Shown here piece by piece: positions 34,722-44,600 of a stretch of DNA of 64,000 nt. How positions within the stretch are numbered: the first letter of the stretch is position 1; each line of letters starts with the position of its first letter. The position numbers and the translations under genes are program-made. The DNA is from Leuctra nigra (taxonomy: Eukaryota; Arthropoda; Insecta; Plecoptera; Leuctridae). Location of the stretch: assembly GCA_934045905.1 (NCBI GenBank), contig OW203768.1, forward strand, positions 6,476,316-6,540,315. Reading direction: 5' to 3'. A model generated the notes under the pieces. The model was not told where the DNA came from. It saw nothing but the letters and a program-made list of their open reading frames with translations, and searched no databases.

Positions 34722-35196
34722 GTGAGTTAAGCAACAGTTGTCTACTTGTTAGTGACACAACAACGCCAGAGGGTCTGAGCGCCGCCACGCAGGGCAGGAG
34801 GGCGTCGTTCAGGGCTCTTAAGCCGGGGGAGGCGGAGCAGCTAGGTGAGTCAAGCAACAGTTGTCTACTTGTTAGTGACACAACGACGCCGGAGGGTCGG
34901 AGCGACGCCACGCAGGGCAGGGGGACGTCGTTCAGGGCTCTCAAGCCGGGGGAGGCGGAGCAGCTAGGTGAGTCATGCAACATTTGTCTACTTGTTAGTG
35001 ACACAACGACGCCGGAGGGTAGAAGCGACGCCACGCAGGGCAGGAGGACGTCGTTCAGGGCTCTGAAGCCGGGGGAGGCGGAGCAGCTAGGCGAGTCAAG
35101 CAACAGCTGTCTACTTGTTAGTGACACAACGACGCCGCCACGCAGGGCAGGAGGACATCGTTCAGGGCTCTAAGCCGGGGGAGGCGGAGCAGCTAG
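34661..35196 (+). repeat. 123-bp tandem array multiplying the 5' splice site of a Rim exon
   Basis: GCCACGCAGGGCAGGAGG-type starts lie at 34661, 34784, 34907, 35030 and 35137. Periods are 123, 123, 123 and 107 bp. Each unit has 61 nt of exon end, the donor (CTAG|GTGAGT, or CTAG|GCGAGT in unit 4) and ~55 nt of intron start. The intron part is open in the exon frame (GELSNSCLLVSDTTTPEG), giving 41 codons per unit. The last unit has lost 16 bp at its junction and 1 bp inside the exon part, and is out of frame. Confidence 0.92.
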
Positions 35197-35659
35197 GTGA
35201 GTCAAGAGACGTAGATGTCTTCTTGGTTATTGTGTATTTCAAAGTGGTGGAGCAAGATTACGATGACTGGCAGAACTGATGATGCGAGAGATTGACTTTG
35301 GTCATTACCTATGACAATCTTGCTTTAAAACTTAAAGATTAGGAGTGCTTAAGAAGAAAGAGTTCGGTTCCAGCGGCCGAGCTTCTTGACTTTGTTTTTT
35401 GTCGATATTCTTCATGGAATTACTATACTCTTTGTAAGGGACCTTGACTAATTAGAGAGTAAACAAGATGCCGAAACTGCTCTGTCTGTGCGTCGAAAAA
35501 TATTCACTCGAACATCAATACTCATGACATATTCTTAACTTGAGTGCGTATACAAAAAGTTAATTTCTTTTCATTGTTGTTCACTGCTGCTTTCCCACAA
35601 TTTTTACTCCAAAGTAGAATTTCTGCAGAATCGTATACAAGTAGTAACCAGCGCGCAGC

Positions 35660-36260
35660 ACCTGAAACAGAAGTTCTTATAAAAAGTAGTCCGTCAACGA
35701 ACGACCCACAAGAAAGATAAAAGCTAAATCAGCAGCGCGATTGTGTAAGCTTAACTTCCGAGTTAGACGGTCATCGTCTAATCTCGTCCATCATCCATCT
35801 CCTAGATGCTGAGTGTGTAACTCACTTAGAGATGGAGTACTACACCTCTAGCCAGAGTTAGACGGACTCCATCTCTAAGTGATTTACACACTCAGCATCT
35901 AGGATATGGAAGATGGACGAGATTAGACGATGATCGTCTAACTCGGAAGTGAAGCTTACACAATCGCGCTGCTGATATGTGTGAAGGAGGATAACATAAA
36001 GTATATGCAAGGCAGTGGTGACGGTTTGTTCCAATGAAAGTGCTGGTGGCCCTGATAAGGGCCGTTCGCGACCTTTCGAAGGTGTTACTACCTGTAGGGG
36101 CCCTGACTTCCAGTTCGGTTATTACATATTAGTACATATTACATACACCTAAAACAGAAGTTCTTATATAAAGAAGTCCGTCAACGAACGACCCACAAGA
36201 AAGATAAAAGTTAAATCAGATATGTGTGAAGGAGGATATAACATGGAGTATATGCATGGC
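35660..36260 (+). repeat. Local direct duplication with and without a MITE
   Basis: AACAGAAGTTCTTATAAAAA through AAGATAAAAGCTAAATCA and then TATGTGTGAAGGAGGATA (35665-36030) recurs at 36150-36260 without the 247-bp palindrome. The second copy has TCAGA at the site. Confidence 0.85.
35729..35975 (+). mobile_element. Nearly complete palindrome MITE (247 bp)
   Basis: TCAGCAGCGCGATTGTGTAA at the left and its complement at the right. The arms extend ~110 bp, including ACTTCCGAGTTAGACG and CACTTAGAGATGGAGT. Absent from the duplicate flank at 36223. Confidence 0.9.
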
Positions 36261-36437
36261 AGTGGTGACGGTTTGTTCCAATGAAAGTGCTGGTGGCCCT
36301 GGTGGTGATGGTGGCGACTGGCGACTTCTGGCGTCAGTCGCCGCCAGAAGATGAAGGTAGTAACACCTTCAAAACGTCGCGAACGGCCCTTATCAGGGCC
36401 ACCAGCACTTTCATTGGAACAAACCGTCACCACTGCC
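36259..36437 (+). mobile_element. Palindromic MITE; truncated copy at 36010-36120
   Basis: GGCAGTGGTGACGGTTTGTT and AACAAACCGTCACCACTGCC are exact complements, continuing through CAATGAAAGTGCTGGTGGCC. The interior has a GGCGACTGGCGACTTCTGGC-like hairpin. The left arm and a different centre also occur at 36010-36120. Confidence 0.85.
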
Positions 36438-36783
36438 AACCAATCACCCGATGGTTCCGAAAACGTCCACGACATGGAGTATTTCATTATTATTTTTAAA
36501 ACAATTTGTTTTTGTTATCGGCTATATTAATTTAATATGTATTCCATTCTGATTCGATGATTCTTGCGGTTATGTTAGAGAGCAGAGTTGGTCGTAGGTT
36601 AGTGGGACGACCTCCCTCCACCTGCACCTGTATGGAATGTGTACAGAGCAACTTGGCTCAGGCTAGGGTGTTGTACCGGAATCGAGTATTCTCTCCTCAA
36701 CTTACATCTCGCCTAGTTTATATACAGTACAGTGGGGAAAATAATTTATCATGGTCACTTGAACCTTATGGCTGTTACGCTCT

Positions 36784-36967
36784 AAAGGTACGTTTACAAC
36801 TCGGCGTTCGTTCGACGTTCGGCGCTCAGCGCTCGCCGTTGAGCCTCCTGATTGGCCAACGCCGAGCGCTGGCGTTCAAGGTCAAAAGATAAACCATGTT
36901 CATCTTTCAGCGCTAGCGCTGAGCGTCAAGCGTCGAACGTCGAACGTCAAGCTGTAAACGTACCTTA
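36784..36967 (+). mobile_element. MITE with GC-rich GCGTTCG/CGAACGT interior
   Basis: Ends TAAAGGTACGTTTACA and TGTAAACGTACCTTA are complements. The interior has repeated CGTTCG/AACGTC/GCGCTCAGCGCT words. It ends ~20 bp from the stop codon of nested gene B. Confidence 0.8.
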
Positions 36968-36986
36968 AGGGTAAATTTTTATCAGC

Positions 36987-37187
36987 TTATAGTAATATCG
37001 ACCGTAGTGTTGAGTCGCAATAAGGTCTGAATATTCTTCGTACCGTCCTGAATGTGTTCCTGGAGATGGGTATTCCTGCAGCACGGAGATACAGAGCACG
37101 CTGTGACCTTGACATGATGATGCGTAGCGAGTCCTTGAACCTCGTAGACGCGTCCAACCAATCACAGCTGTAGGCCGCCTCGCCCAC
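36987..37187 (-). CDS. Nested gene B (odorant-receptor-like), terminal exon
   Basis: Starts after GCCTGCAG in phase 0 and ends at a stop. It encodes VGEAAYSCDWLDASTRFKDS, LRIIMSRSQ, ALYLRAAGIPISRNTFRTV and a short tail. EAAY.cdW and the R(s/a)Q...L.aaGi...s..tF..V pattern are the hallmark C-terminus of insect 7tm_6 odorant receptors. The last ~17 residues (RRIFRPYCDSTLRS) are more divergent than usual, and the usual F-P before the final serine motif is shortened. Either the receptor is unusual or it is starting to decay. In the family, ORs pair with Orco to form odour-gated cation channels in olfactory neurons. Confidence 0.75.
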   Translation of the reverse strand: MGEAAYSCDWLDASTRFKDSLRIIMSRSQRALYLRAAGIPISRNTFRTVRRIFRPYCDSTLRSILL

Positions 37188-37218
37188 CTGCAGGCTCTGT
37201 AACATAACATACATCTGT

Positions 37219-37300
37219 GACCTTGACATGATGATGCGTAGCGAGCCTTGAACCTCGTAGACGCGTCCAACCAATCACAGCCGTAGGCCGCCTCGCCCAC
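37219..37300 (-). pseudogene. Dead tandem duplicate of the gene B terminal exon start
   Basis: 114 bp upstream (in transcription) of the terminal exon, the same sequence recurs (VGEAAYGCDWLDASTRFK in one frame). Its acceptor AG has become TA (CTGCAG to TTGCTA), and one base is missing near the RFKDS codons, shifting the frame. Confidence 0.75.
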
Positions 37301-37831
37301 TAGCAAGCTCTAAAACATTAGAATTGTAGGCTCTGAAGCTGGCGAGGAGAAGTGGGCTTTATTAGAAAGTATGCGGTTGGTACCACTGAGTAGAGTGCGT
37401 TAATCTGAGGTAAATAGCTCGTAATTCGCGGACGCATGGGAAGCGGTCCGCTAGGAGATTTAATGACCACGTCATTAATACTGAGCTTCATGGCCCTGAG
37501 TTGAGGGCGCTCTTATTCCAAAACAACAAGCCCAAAGTAATTAAAACTTCATTAATCTTAAATTGAAGTCATGAGATGGCATTAAAAAGTTAAGGAAACA
37601 TTCATATTATTGTAACTTGAGGATTGGATTTTGCAACCACACACTTTCATTTCACACATTTAATATTTTTTATTTCTACATTTATTTCGCATCGTCTAAA
37701 TAGTAAATAGTCTAAATAGTAAAGCTAACTAACGCCATATTCCTATCCAATTGTCAATCGACTTGGGTGTTGTTTATACAATACATCAAATTGAAGACAT
37801 GTCGGCGTTCTCCGGACAGAATTGTACTTAC

Positions 37832-37936
37832 AGACTCTGTGAGGTAGTCGGCCAGCCAGCAGCAGAACAGAAGCTCCAGGTATAAGCTGATCACGAGGCT
37901 GACGATTAGAAGTCCACGCGTATCGAACTTCTCGGA
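37832..37936 (-). CDS. Nested gene B (odorant-receptor-like), exon 5 of those found
   Basis: 35 codons, phase 0 at both ends (acceptor TTTGCAG, donor gtaagt). SEKFDTRGLLIVSLVISLYL then ELLFCCWLADYLTES covers the sixth membrane segment and the typical F..C..ad.l.es ending that precedes the EAAY exon in insect ORs. Confidence 0.8.
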
Positions 37937-38360
37937 CTGCAAATTAATCATCGTCTCAAATATTGTCCTGAATTACACACACTTCCTTGCGCTTGAACCA
38001 AAGGTCTTTTACTCATATCCTAAAACCCTAGTCGAATAGTCGTCAATTTTGTATTTTGTATTTACAATTTTTTTATTGTAAAAAAAATTATAAAAATAAG
38101 AAAAATAACAATTATTAAGAATTGATGTCATTGATTTATAACGTAAAAGGTGTGGTGTCTAAGAACCTTGAGGTACCCCATCACTGACAGGTCGACAGGT
38201 TCGTCCGCAAGATAATATGATGGAAACAATTTTAAAATGAAAGAAGGGCATTTCCATTTTACAAATTTCACAATGAAGTTGCGTCAAGCGAATACGAGGT
38301 AGCTTTATGGTTGTTTTATTCTGAACTGCAATTAGGATATTATTGTACTTGATATCTCAC

Positions 38361-38460
38361 CATGGTCGTGACGAACAACAACGCAAGGCCACCGAGGAAG
38401 CTGATTATTAGTTGAACTAGTAATGCGGGCTTGACAGTATCAATGAACTCCTCAGTCATT
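38361..38460 (-). CDS. Nested gene B (odorant-receptor-like), exon 4 of those found
   Basis: 100 nt, phase 2 in and phase 0 out (acceptor CCTTCCAG, donor gtgaga). It encodes MTEEFIDTVKPALLVQLIIS then FLGGLALLFVTTM, the loop and fifth membrane segment, matching the OR pattern of a short acidic stretch followed by LLVQ and a hydrophobic helix. Confidence 0.8.
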
Positions 38461-38746
38461 CTGGAAGGAATAGACAATCACAATCTAGATTCAGTATCAG
38501 ATGTAGTGGTGCAATGTGATCGTTTTCACAGTGTATAAAGCTGAAAATTCACTTTTCAACTTGGTATTGACTCTTGATTACAAAACGTCGAAGTGACAAA
38601 GTTTGTTAAAAATGAATTTCTCTCAGTAAAATCATTATCAAACTTTTCAATATTGTCAATGATGCACAGCGCACAGAACAAATAATTTCTTCAACTTTGT
38701 CACGACAAAATAAAGTCACTCTTCAAGGGAAAGATCACAATAAAAA

Positions 38747-39031
38747 CAATGTTGGAGTTTATGAAGGGATGTGTGTTGTAAAAAATATCCGACCGAACCG
38801 GGGCTCGAACCCGGGACCTCTCACTTGCCGGGCGAGAGCTCTACCAACTGAGCTACCCGATCGGACGGACGGACATTAGACACAACACACTGAGAGCTCT
38901 CGCCCGGCAAGTGAGAGGTCCCGGGTTCGAGCCCCAGTTCGGTCGGATATTTTTCACAACACACATCCCTTCATATCATCCTCACTCCATGGAAGTTTTC
39001 CACAGAAACCTACATTCTCAATGTTGGAGTT
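38747..39031 (-). mobile_element. tRNA-like SINE, head-to-head dimer with 13-bp target duplication
   Basis: CAATGTTGGAGTT flanks the element at 38747-38759 and 39019-39031. The - strand 38791-38862 folds as a tRNA: acceptor stem GATCGGG/TTCGGTC, D-arm GCTC..GAGC, anticodon stem CTCGC/GTGAG with loop CCGGCAA (apparent GGC, but C at position 33) and T-arm CCGGG/CCCGG. The + strand 38891-38947 repeats the D-arm-to-acceptor part in opposite orientation, followed by the body ACAACACACATCCCTTCATA. A single copy of the family lies at 56022-56175. I call it a SINE because of the duplication, missing U33 and family copies. Confidence 0.8.
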
Positions 39032-39062
39032 ATTTATTGAAGACACTTCATCCTTTATTCAC

Positions 39063-39410
39063 CTGATTATGGTCTGATGCTGTTGAACACATTTAGCCAA
39101 GCAACTTTCTAACTCCACATTTAAACCAACACTTGTCCGAACATTGACCTTGTCATCTCCTTGGCGTAGCGCCTGTTGCACATCCACTTGTTGACCTCGC
39201 TCCACTTGTCCTGGCTCTGCCGGACCAATGACAGGCTCGTTGTCGACAGCAACTACGTCTTGCGGCACATTCAGGACCGAGGCTTGTGCAAAAGATTCAA
39301 CACCACGTGTCTTCATAGGCGTGAAGGCAGCTTCGTTAGACTGAGAAGTCCCTAGGGCCAAGCTCTCGACGCTCTTTTGCGCTGCATCATTGATATTCTC
39401 CAAGTAATGC
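39063..39410 (-). CDS. Nested gene B (odorant-receptor-like), exon 3 of those found, with long hydrophilic loop
   Basis: 348 nt, acceptor TTCCAATAG, donor gtgaat, and phases match both neighbours. It starts with HYLENIN, which directly continues LFRALR of the previous exon as in OR fourth-helix/loop regions. It ends LESCLAKCVQQHQTIIR, the conserved L..C...HQ.I.. stretch. Between them lie ~75 residues of Gln/Val/Glu/Pro-rich hydrophilic sequence (for instance PVIGPAEPGQVERGQQVDVQ), longer than in most ORs. Confidence 0.75.
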
Positions 39411-39508
39411 CTATTGGAAGAAAGATGTTCTCCTTAAATTGCCTCTTTTAACCACATGTTTGGCCGGAATATGTAAAGGTTTCTTAATTCGACTCCAGTA
39501 CCATAATA

Positions 39509-39777
39509 AATGTTGGTAAAACACACTATTTTCAAACTCAAAAGTGTACATTTTCATTCATGAATATGACATTTAAATATAATTGACATTTTGGCGAGAA
39601 AATAGTATTCCTCACATTACCTAACGAGTGATGTCATATTTTATTGTAAACATGGCAACATCATTGTTGGTTTATAAAAATGACGTCACTCGTTAGGAAA
39701 TGTCATCGAATTTCAATTATATTTATTCATGAAAATTTACACTTTTGAGTGAAAACAAGTGTGTTATATCAACAAAT
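39509..39777 (+). mobile_element. Foldback MITE
   Basis: The ATGTTGGTAAAACACACT left end pairs with AGTGTGTTATATCAACAAAT, continuing through CTCAAAAGTGTA / TACACTTTTGAG and CATTCATGAA / TTCATGAA. Inner AACGAGTGATGTCAT / ATGACGTCACTCGTT arms pair too. Confidence 0.8.
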
Positions 39778-40071
39778 ATGTTGATATTTTGAAATATAGT
39801 CTTTAATACATTTATGCAATTCCCTAAAGCTAGAATTTCCTTATTCTTTTAGCTTTTTAAGTCCAGTTTGGGCACACATATTGTGTTTATAGTTTACCTT
39901 TATGTTGCTAGTCAGCGCAAAAATAGATAATTCATAACGTTCACACGTTTCATATTTCAAACGATATTTAGAAAACCATCTGCAGTATTCAAATGCAGCC
40001 GAATGATTGTGGATTGTTAAATGAAGCGCAGTAAAGTATGATACGCAGAATGAGTAACAGAATCGACAAAC

Positions 40072-40233
40072 CTCAAGGCTCTGAAGAGGGAGGTGAAATG
40101 AACCGTGATGTCCACAAAGAAATAGTCGGACAGAACGACGTACGTCAGTCCAAGAGATGCAAACACGGTCTCTGTGATTACGGAGATTTCAAACGATGGG
40201 GAATGCGTCACGATGGCAGGAAATACGATGTAA
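40072..40233 (-). CDS. Nested gene B (odorant-receptor-like), exon 2 of those found
   Basis: 162 nt, acceptor CTGTCTTTTCAG, donor GAG|gtttgt (a weak donor). It encodes YIVFPAIVTHSPSFEISVIT, ETVFASLGLTYVVLSDYFFV and DITVHFTSLFRALR. This is the third to fourth helix region, with the FP and D.....h...lfr.L pattern of ORs. Phases match both neighbours. Confidence 0.8.
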
Positions 40234-40807
40234 CTGAAAAGACAGAACAAAGGAGTAAAGACAGATACAAACATCAGCTGTTTTATGATTGTGGATCACT
40301 CGTTAAAAGACAATATTTTGAAGCAACGAAGTATAAAGGAACTTGATCGAAGGCCCCCTTTTTTCGAAAATACTTTTGTTTTACTTATTCCATTATTTCA
40401 AATATATTTCAATTGAGTTTTCATTTGATGTCCATCAGATATGAACAAAACATTTAACACAAGAAGTATGGGAAACTCATTTCGATTTTGGTGTCTAACT
40501 TTTAAATTAGCACGCACACGTTCGTATATTGGTTTCAATTTATTTCCTTACAGTATGCCCATCTGTCTACCATAAAAGAAGAATATAATATAGTGTATCA
40601 AGATTGACATTTAATCTCTGTCCTATACTCTGCCCTACTAACTATAAAGCATCTATAATACCCGTTCCGCGTAAAACACCAAAACTTGTTTGAACCTATG
40701 CTTTTTGCTACTAAGTTAAGAGTCATTATAACTTACTAAATTGGAACTAAGACAGTTTTGTTGGCCTTTATCACATATTTTATGAAAATTTGACACAATC
40801 AACTTAC

Positions 40808-41237
40808 TAAATATTTAATGATCTATCATTAAATTTTTTCGGTAGAACAGCCAGTAAGAGTAGATTTATCAGAATCCATGTGCCTAATAAAAGGATCCCA
40901 ATCAGTTTCTTCACGGCAGCCCCACTTGTTATCATTGGGTCATCAGCAATGGCTTTCTCAGTCATCAACTCATTATACAGCCTTTCAATATCGGATAACA
41001 AATCTTTGGTCTGTCTTTGATTGCAATACAAAGTTCCGAGTTTGAAGAGCAAAATGAATCTCCAACATGTGTTGATGAAGAGTGACGTAGCACTTTCCGC
41101 GTCATCAAGCTTCTGGTAGATGCTGAAGAGAAGTATTGCGATTGTGAAGATGCTGTAGACAGATGCAACTACAGGAACACTTCGACGGATGCGGGAAGTG
41201 ACGGAATGTAAGTCACTGAAATCTTTCGTGCTCAAAC
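40808..41237 (-). CDS. Nested gene B (odorant-receptor-like), first exon found (5' incomplete)
   Basis: Acceptor CATGTTTCAG, first codons LSTKDFSDLHSV, donor gtaagt, 430 nt. Two hydrophobic helices (VPVVASVYSIFTIAILLFSI and IGILLLGTWILINLLLLAVL) flank LGTLYCNQRQTKDLLSDIER, a typical OR second-loop motif (L...r..i..li.di). A further upstream exon with the initiator methionine must exist, since the exon begins in phase and has an acceptor; I could not find it. Total coding in view is ~448 codons. Confidence 0.75.
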
Positions 41238-41325
41238 CTGAAACATGTTTGGAATGTTTTTTTTAAATTAATTGTTTCTCCGATATGTGTTAAAAGTTGG
41301 AAGAATAAACTAAAAAGGGAAGTGG

Positions 41326-41685
41326 TATCCGCAGGAATAGAGCTACGTGTAAAAATACCAGCCGGGTCTCTTCAACTAAAAAGTAATTGAAATCTAAAAT
41401 TCAGCACTGTCAAGTAAAAGGTAATCAAAAAGTGGGCCAAGTCAAAACCTTATTTTAAAAATCAAAAAATACTTGGCGCATCATTTTTGGTACTTTATGT
41501 ATAGTTATATTTGATTTTTGGCCTATTATGTACTTTTTATATACACGATGCGCCAAGGTTTCTTTATATAAGTAGTCAAGTAAATACTCATTTTTTGATC
41601 ACTTCTTTTCAGTGCTGATTTTTTATTTATTTTTTTATTTGAAGATACTTATCAGGTATTTACATAGCTTGTTTTTATGAGTTAT
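41326..41685 (+). mobile_element. Long-palindrome MITE, diverged copy 3
   Basis: Same family as 29937-30340 (ACGTGTAAAAATACCAGCC, CTTGGCGCATCATTTTTGG and the opposed ACGATGCGCCAAGG), with more mismatches. A further fragment (TTTTCAGTGCTGAACTTTA) is near 44070-44110. Confidence 0.75.
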
Positions 41686-44600
41686 TATTACACGAGAAAT
41701 AACTCGAATATTTATTACATTTGGATGTCATGTTAACAACACATGAACTTTATATTATACATTTTGTTGAACATAATACCACATTGTACATTTTATATAT
41801 TTTTATACCTATTTTCAAAATACATGTACGTATATTGATCTACGCTTTGCAATGTATCGATATGAAGTATAATATATTATTTAAGAACGCCTTCAGCTTT
41901 CATGTAAATTGATTTCTGTGCGATGTATACCTTTAAAGAATATATTGAAGCAAAATACAGCCACCATTGTTTCAAATTTCAAATCAAATACTACGCTTTA
42001 TCAAATGTATGCTTTATTGACTGTCAGTCAAAATATCAGGGAGCCTGCGAAACAAAAGTCTTTTTATTATCAGTTGGAGATAGAAAATGGTTCACATTAT
42101 TTCAAAGAAAAATTATGTCTGAATGAAATATTAAATCCAACAAACTTTCATTGCATTTCTCTGTTAATTAAATCAAAGTTGAAATTCGCCTCGAATTCAC
42201 CCATCCATCTGCTAATATAATATTATAGTAACATTGAGTACACACCTGTATAAAACAGAATTCTTCTCATCATATGAAAGTCTCCTTTTTGTTCTGGCTG
42301 CATTTTGCTTCCCTGCTCGTTCAACTCCTACTGAGCCAAACACTGGATACTGTAACACTACATAATCATGATAACGCCCTCATCAACACTGAACTACCTA
42401 GACGATCGTATCACATCTGTGGGCATTTTGTTCACAGTATGTCTATCAACTCACGTACAAGGACTACCAAATCCAGTACTAACATTCTATTTTAAGAATC
42501 GTGCTACGAATCAACGTGTCATTTTATATTTTACAATGAAGCGTTTCGACAATAAATATTTACATCTTTTGACAATCTTCGACAAAGCATTGCGCGAAAG
42601 TGGCAAGTTAAATAATTCAGATTATACACAGAAAATAATTCAAAAATTGTAGTCACAATGTCAATGTTATAGAATTTTCTTGCACGTTACGGGAAATTGC
42701 TGTCTTCGCTTCAAGTCGCTTTATAATTTTCCGCATACGTGACATTAAATCATCCAGGAACGTGACGTTACTGTTATCGAACAGTATAACAGTATAACAG
42801 TATAACTGTTAAGTAGTTTTCGAAGAAATCTTAGGGCGGAAAGCAGCTTACTACACATATGAAAATATCAGCATGTCATTTTCCGTGTGGTCGCAATGTT
42901 TAATTGAAAGAAAAACTGTAATTTTGATGTGATATATTATCTCGAAAATTAGTTCAGCTTGTCTACTTTTTCTTGGCATATGATGGTGCAGAATTAAATT
43001 TTCTACGTGTATGTAGAATGGACATATGGACATAGGGAAGTGGAAATATGATGGTCCCTCCTTTAAAAACAAACGACAAACTCCAGAACGAAGTAAAATG
43101 CTGAATGTCTCCAGAATCATCATAATTCTTTCTGTGTTAATTTGACGAAAGAAGAGTAACACAAATGTATTGTTTCATTAGCAGACAATTATCTGCAAAC
43201 AAACAACAATAAGGTGGTAAAAGCAAACAAAACTCTCTCTCTTTGTCATCTGGGCTCATGATTCGCATGGAGCAAGTTTCTAATTGCAAACTTGAGATCT
43301 TCACGGTCCGCTGAAAAACATGCGAATCTATTTTTAATTTCGCTCGTTCTGAGCCCCATCTTCTCGCTGTCTTGGATGAAATAACGCTGACGTCAGTTAC
43401 CGCGTCCCACCCCCCTGCCCCGGGGTGAACCACCCCCCGGAATAACAGTTATTAAACCGAGTCGTTAATTAAACGCGGCCACTAATTGTCTCTGAAGACG
43501 CCGGGTCCATGCGTCGTTGCGTCTGCACCAGGCGTCAGGCACTAGCGACGTAGGCGACTCCCACTCTTTAGGTAATTGCCCTCGTACTACTTCGCACAGA
43601 ATAAAGACATTATGTTCTACAATATGATATGCGTCGACGTGCGCTAGAGTATTGTAAGGTAGCGAGATTATGGTGGAGGTGCCGTTTTACCCCAGAACGC
43701 AGCCCGCAGTACATACATGTGTTGAGGGATGCGTGGTGCGAAGAGCAAGCAAATTGAATAAAATGTTCAACCTAACAACTTTTTTATAGAGGATCGTTAC
43801 ATTACACCTGGAAACAAAGAGAAGCTAACTACTTTACCGAAAGCATTAACATGGGATTTTTCGGCAAACAAGATTCAAATGGAAAATTTCATATTGTTCT
43901 GCAATACCTTGAAATTTTGTGATTTATGTTATGCCGTTTACGAGCTATAGAAGTTATTGATAATCATGAAATTGCAATCTCTTTCTCATTCTAATATAAT
44001 AACAATGTATTTGTAATTTTTTTTTGAATTAATGTGTCGACATAGCCCATTTTTGATAGATTCACAACTTTTCAGTGCTGAACTTTATATCTTGTCTGCT
44101 TTTTACACGAAGAGTAAACTAGTAGAATTTTATATCAATAATTAAGATACATCTAAAGAATACTATTATATTCAACCGTACTCAAAGTATTTATTCAACG
44201 AACGAATACTATATTTTAAACTAACTATATCATTCCCCTCAGATGAAGAAAGTAACTCCTCCGAAACATTGCGAGTCTCGGTACTTTTGAGACCACCACA
44301 TCGCCTATCGGAACATCCGAGCTTTGCCTTGAATCCCCAATCAATCCCCCAAAACCTGGTATAATGAGAGTAATCTTTATTTTTCTGCTACCCAATCACG
44401 TGCGGGATTTTCCAAATTAGACGAGAACGCCCAGGATTAACCTTAAGCCACAGGTAAACCCATCACGTGACTCTTTAGGAGATCACCTTGAGATTCCGAT
44501 CACGTGACATTTCCAATCAAGACAAATTTAATTGTATTCCTTTATTTTCACAGCAGGTTTTAGATCTAGAATAAACGGAAATAAGATTAAAAAAACTAGG

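Noticed and set aside
34597..35127. 176-codon - strand frame opposite the Rim donor array
   Set aside because: Shadow of the in-frame 123-bp periodicity on the other strand.
38791..38862. A functional tRNA gene
   Set aside because: Flanked by a SINE target duplication, accompanied by an opposed copy, and lacking T33 in the anticodon loop.
40038..40346. 102-codon + strand frame opposite the receptor exon
   Set aside because: Antisense to a receptor exon whose phases and motifs fit the - strand gene.
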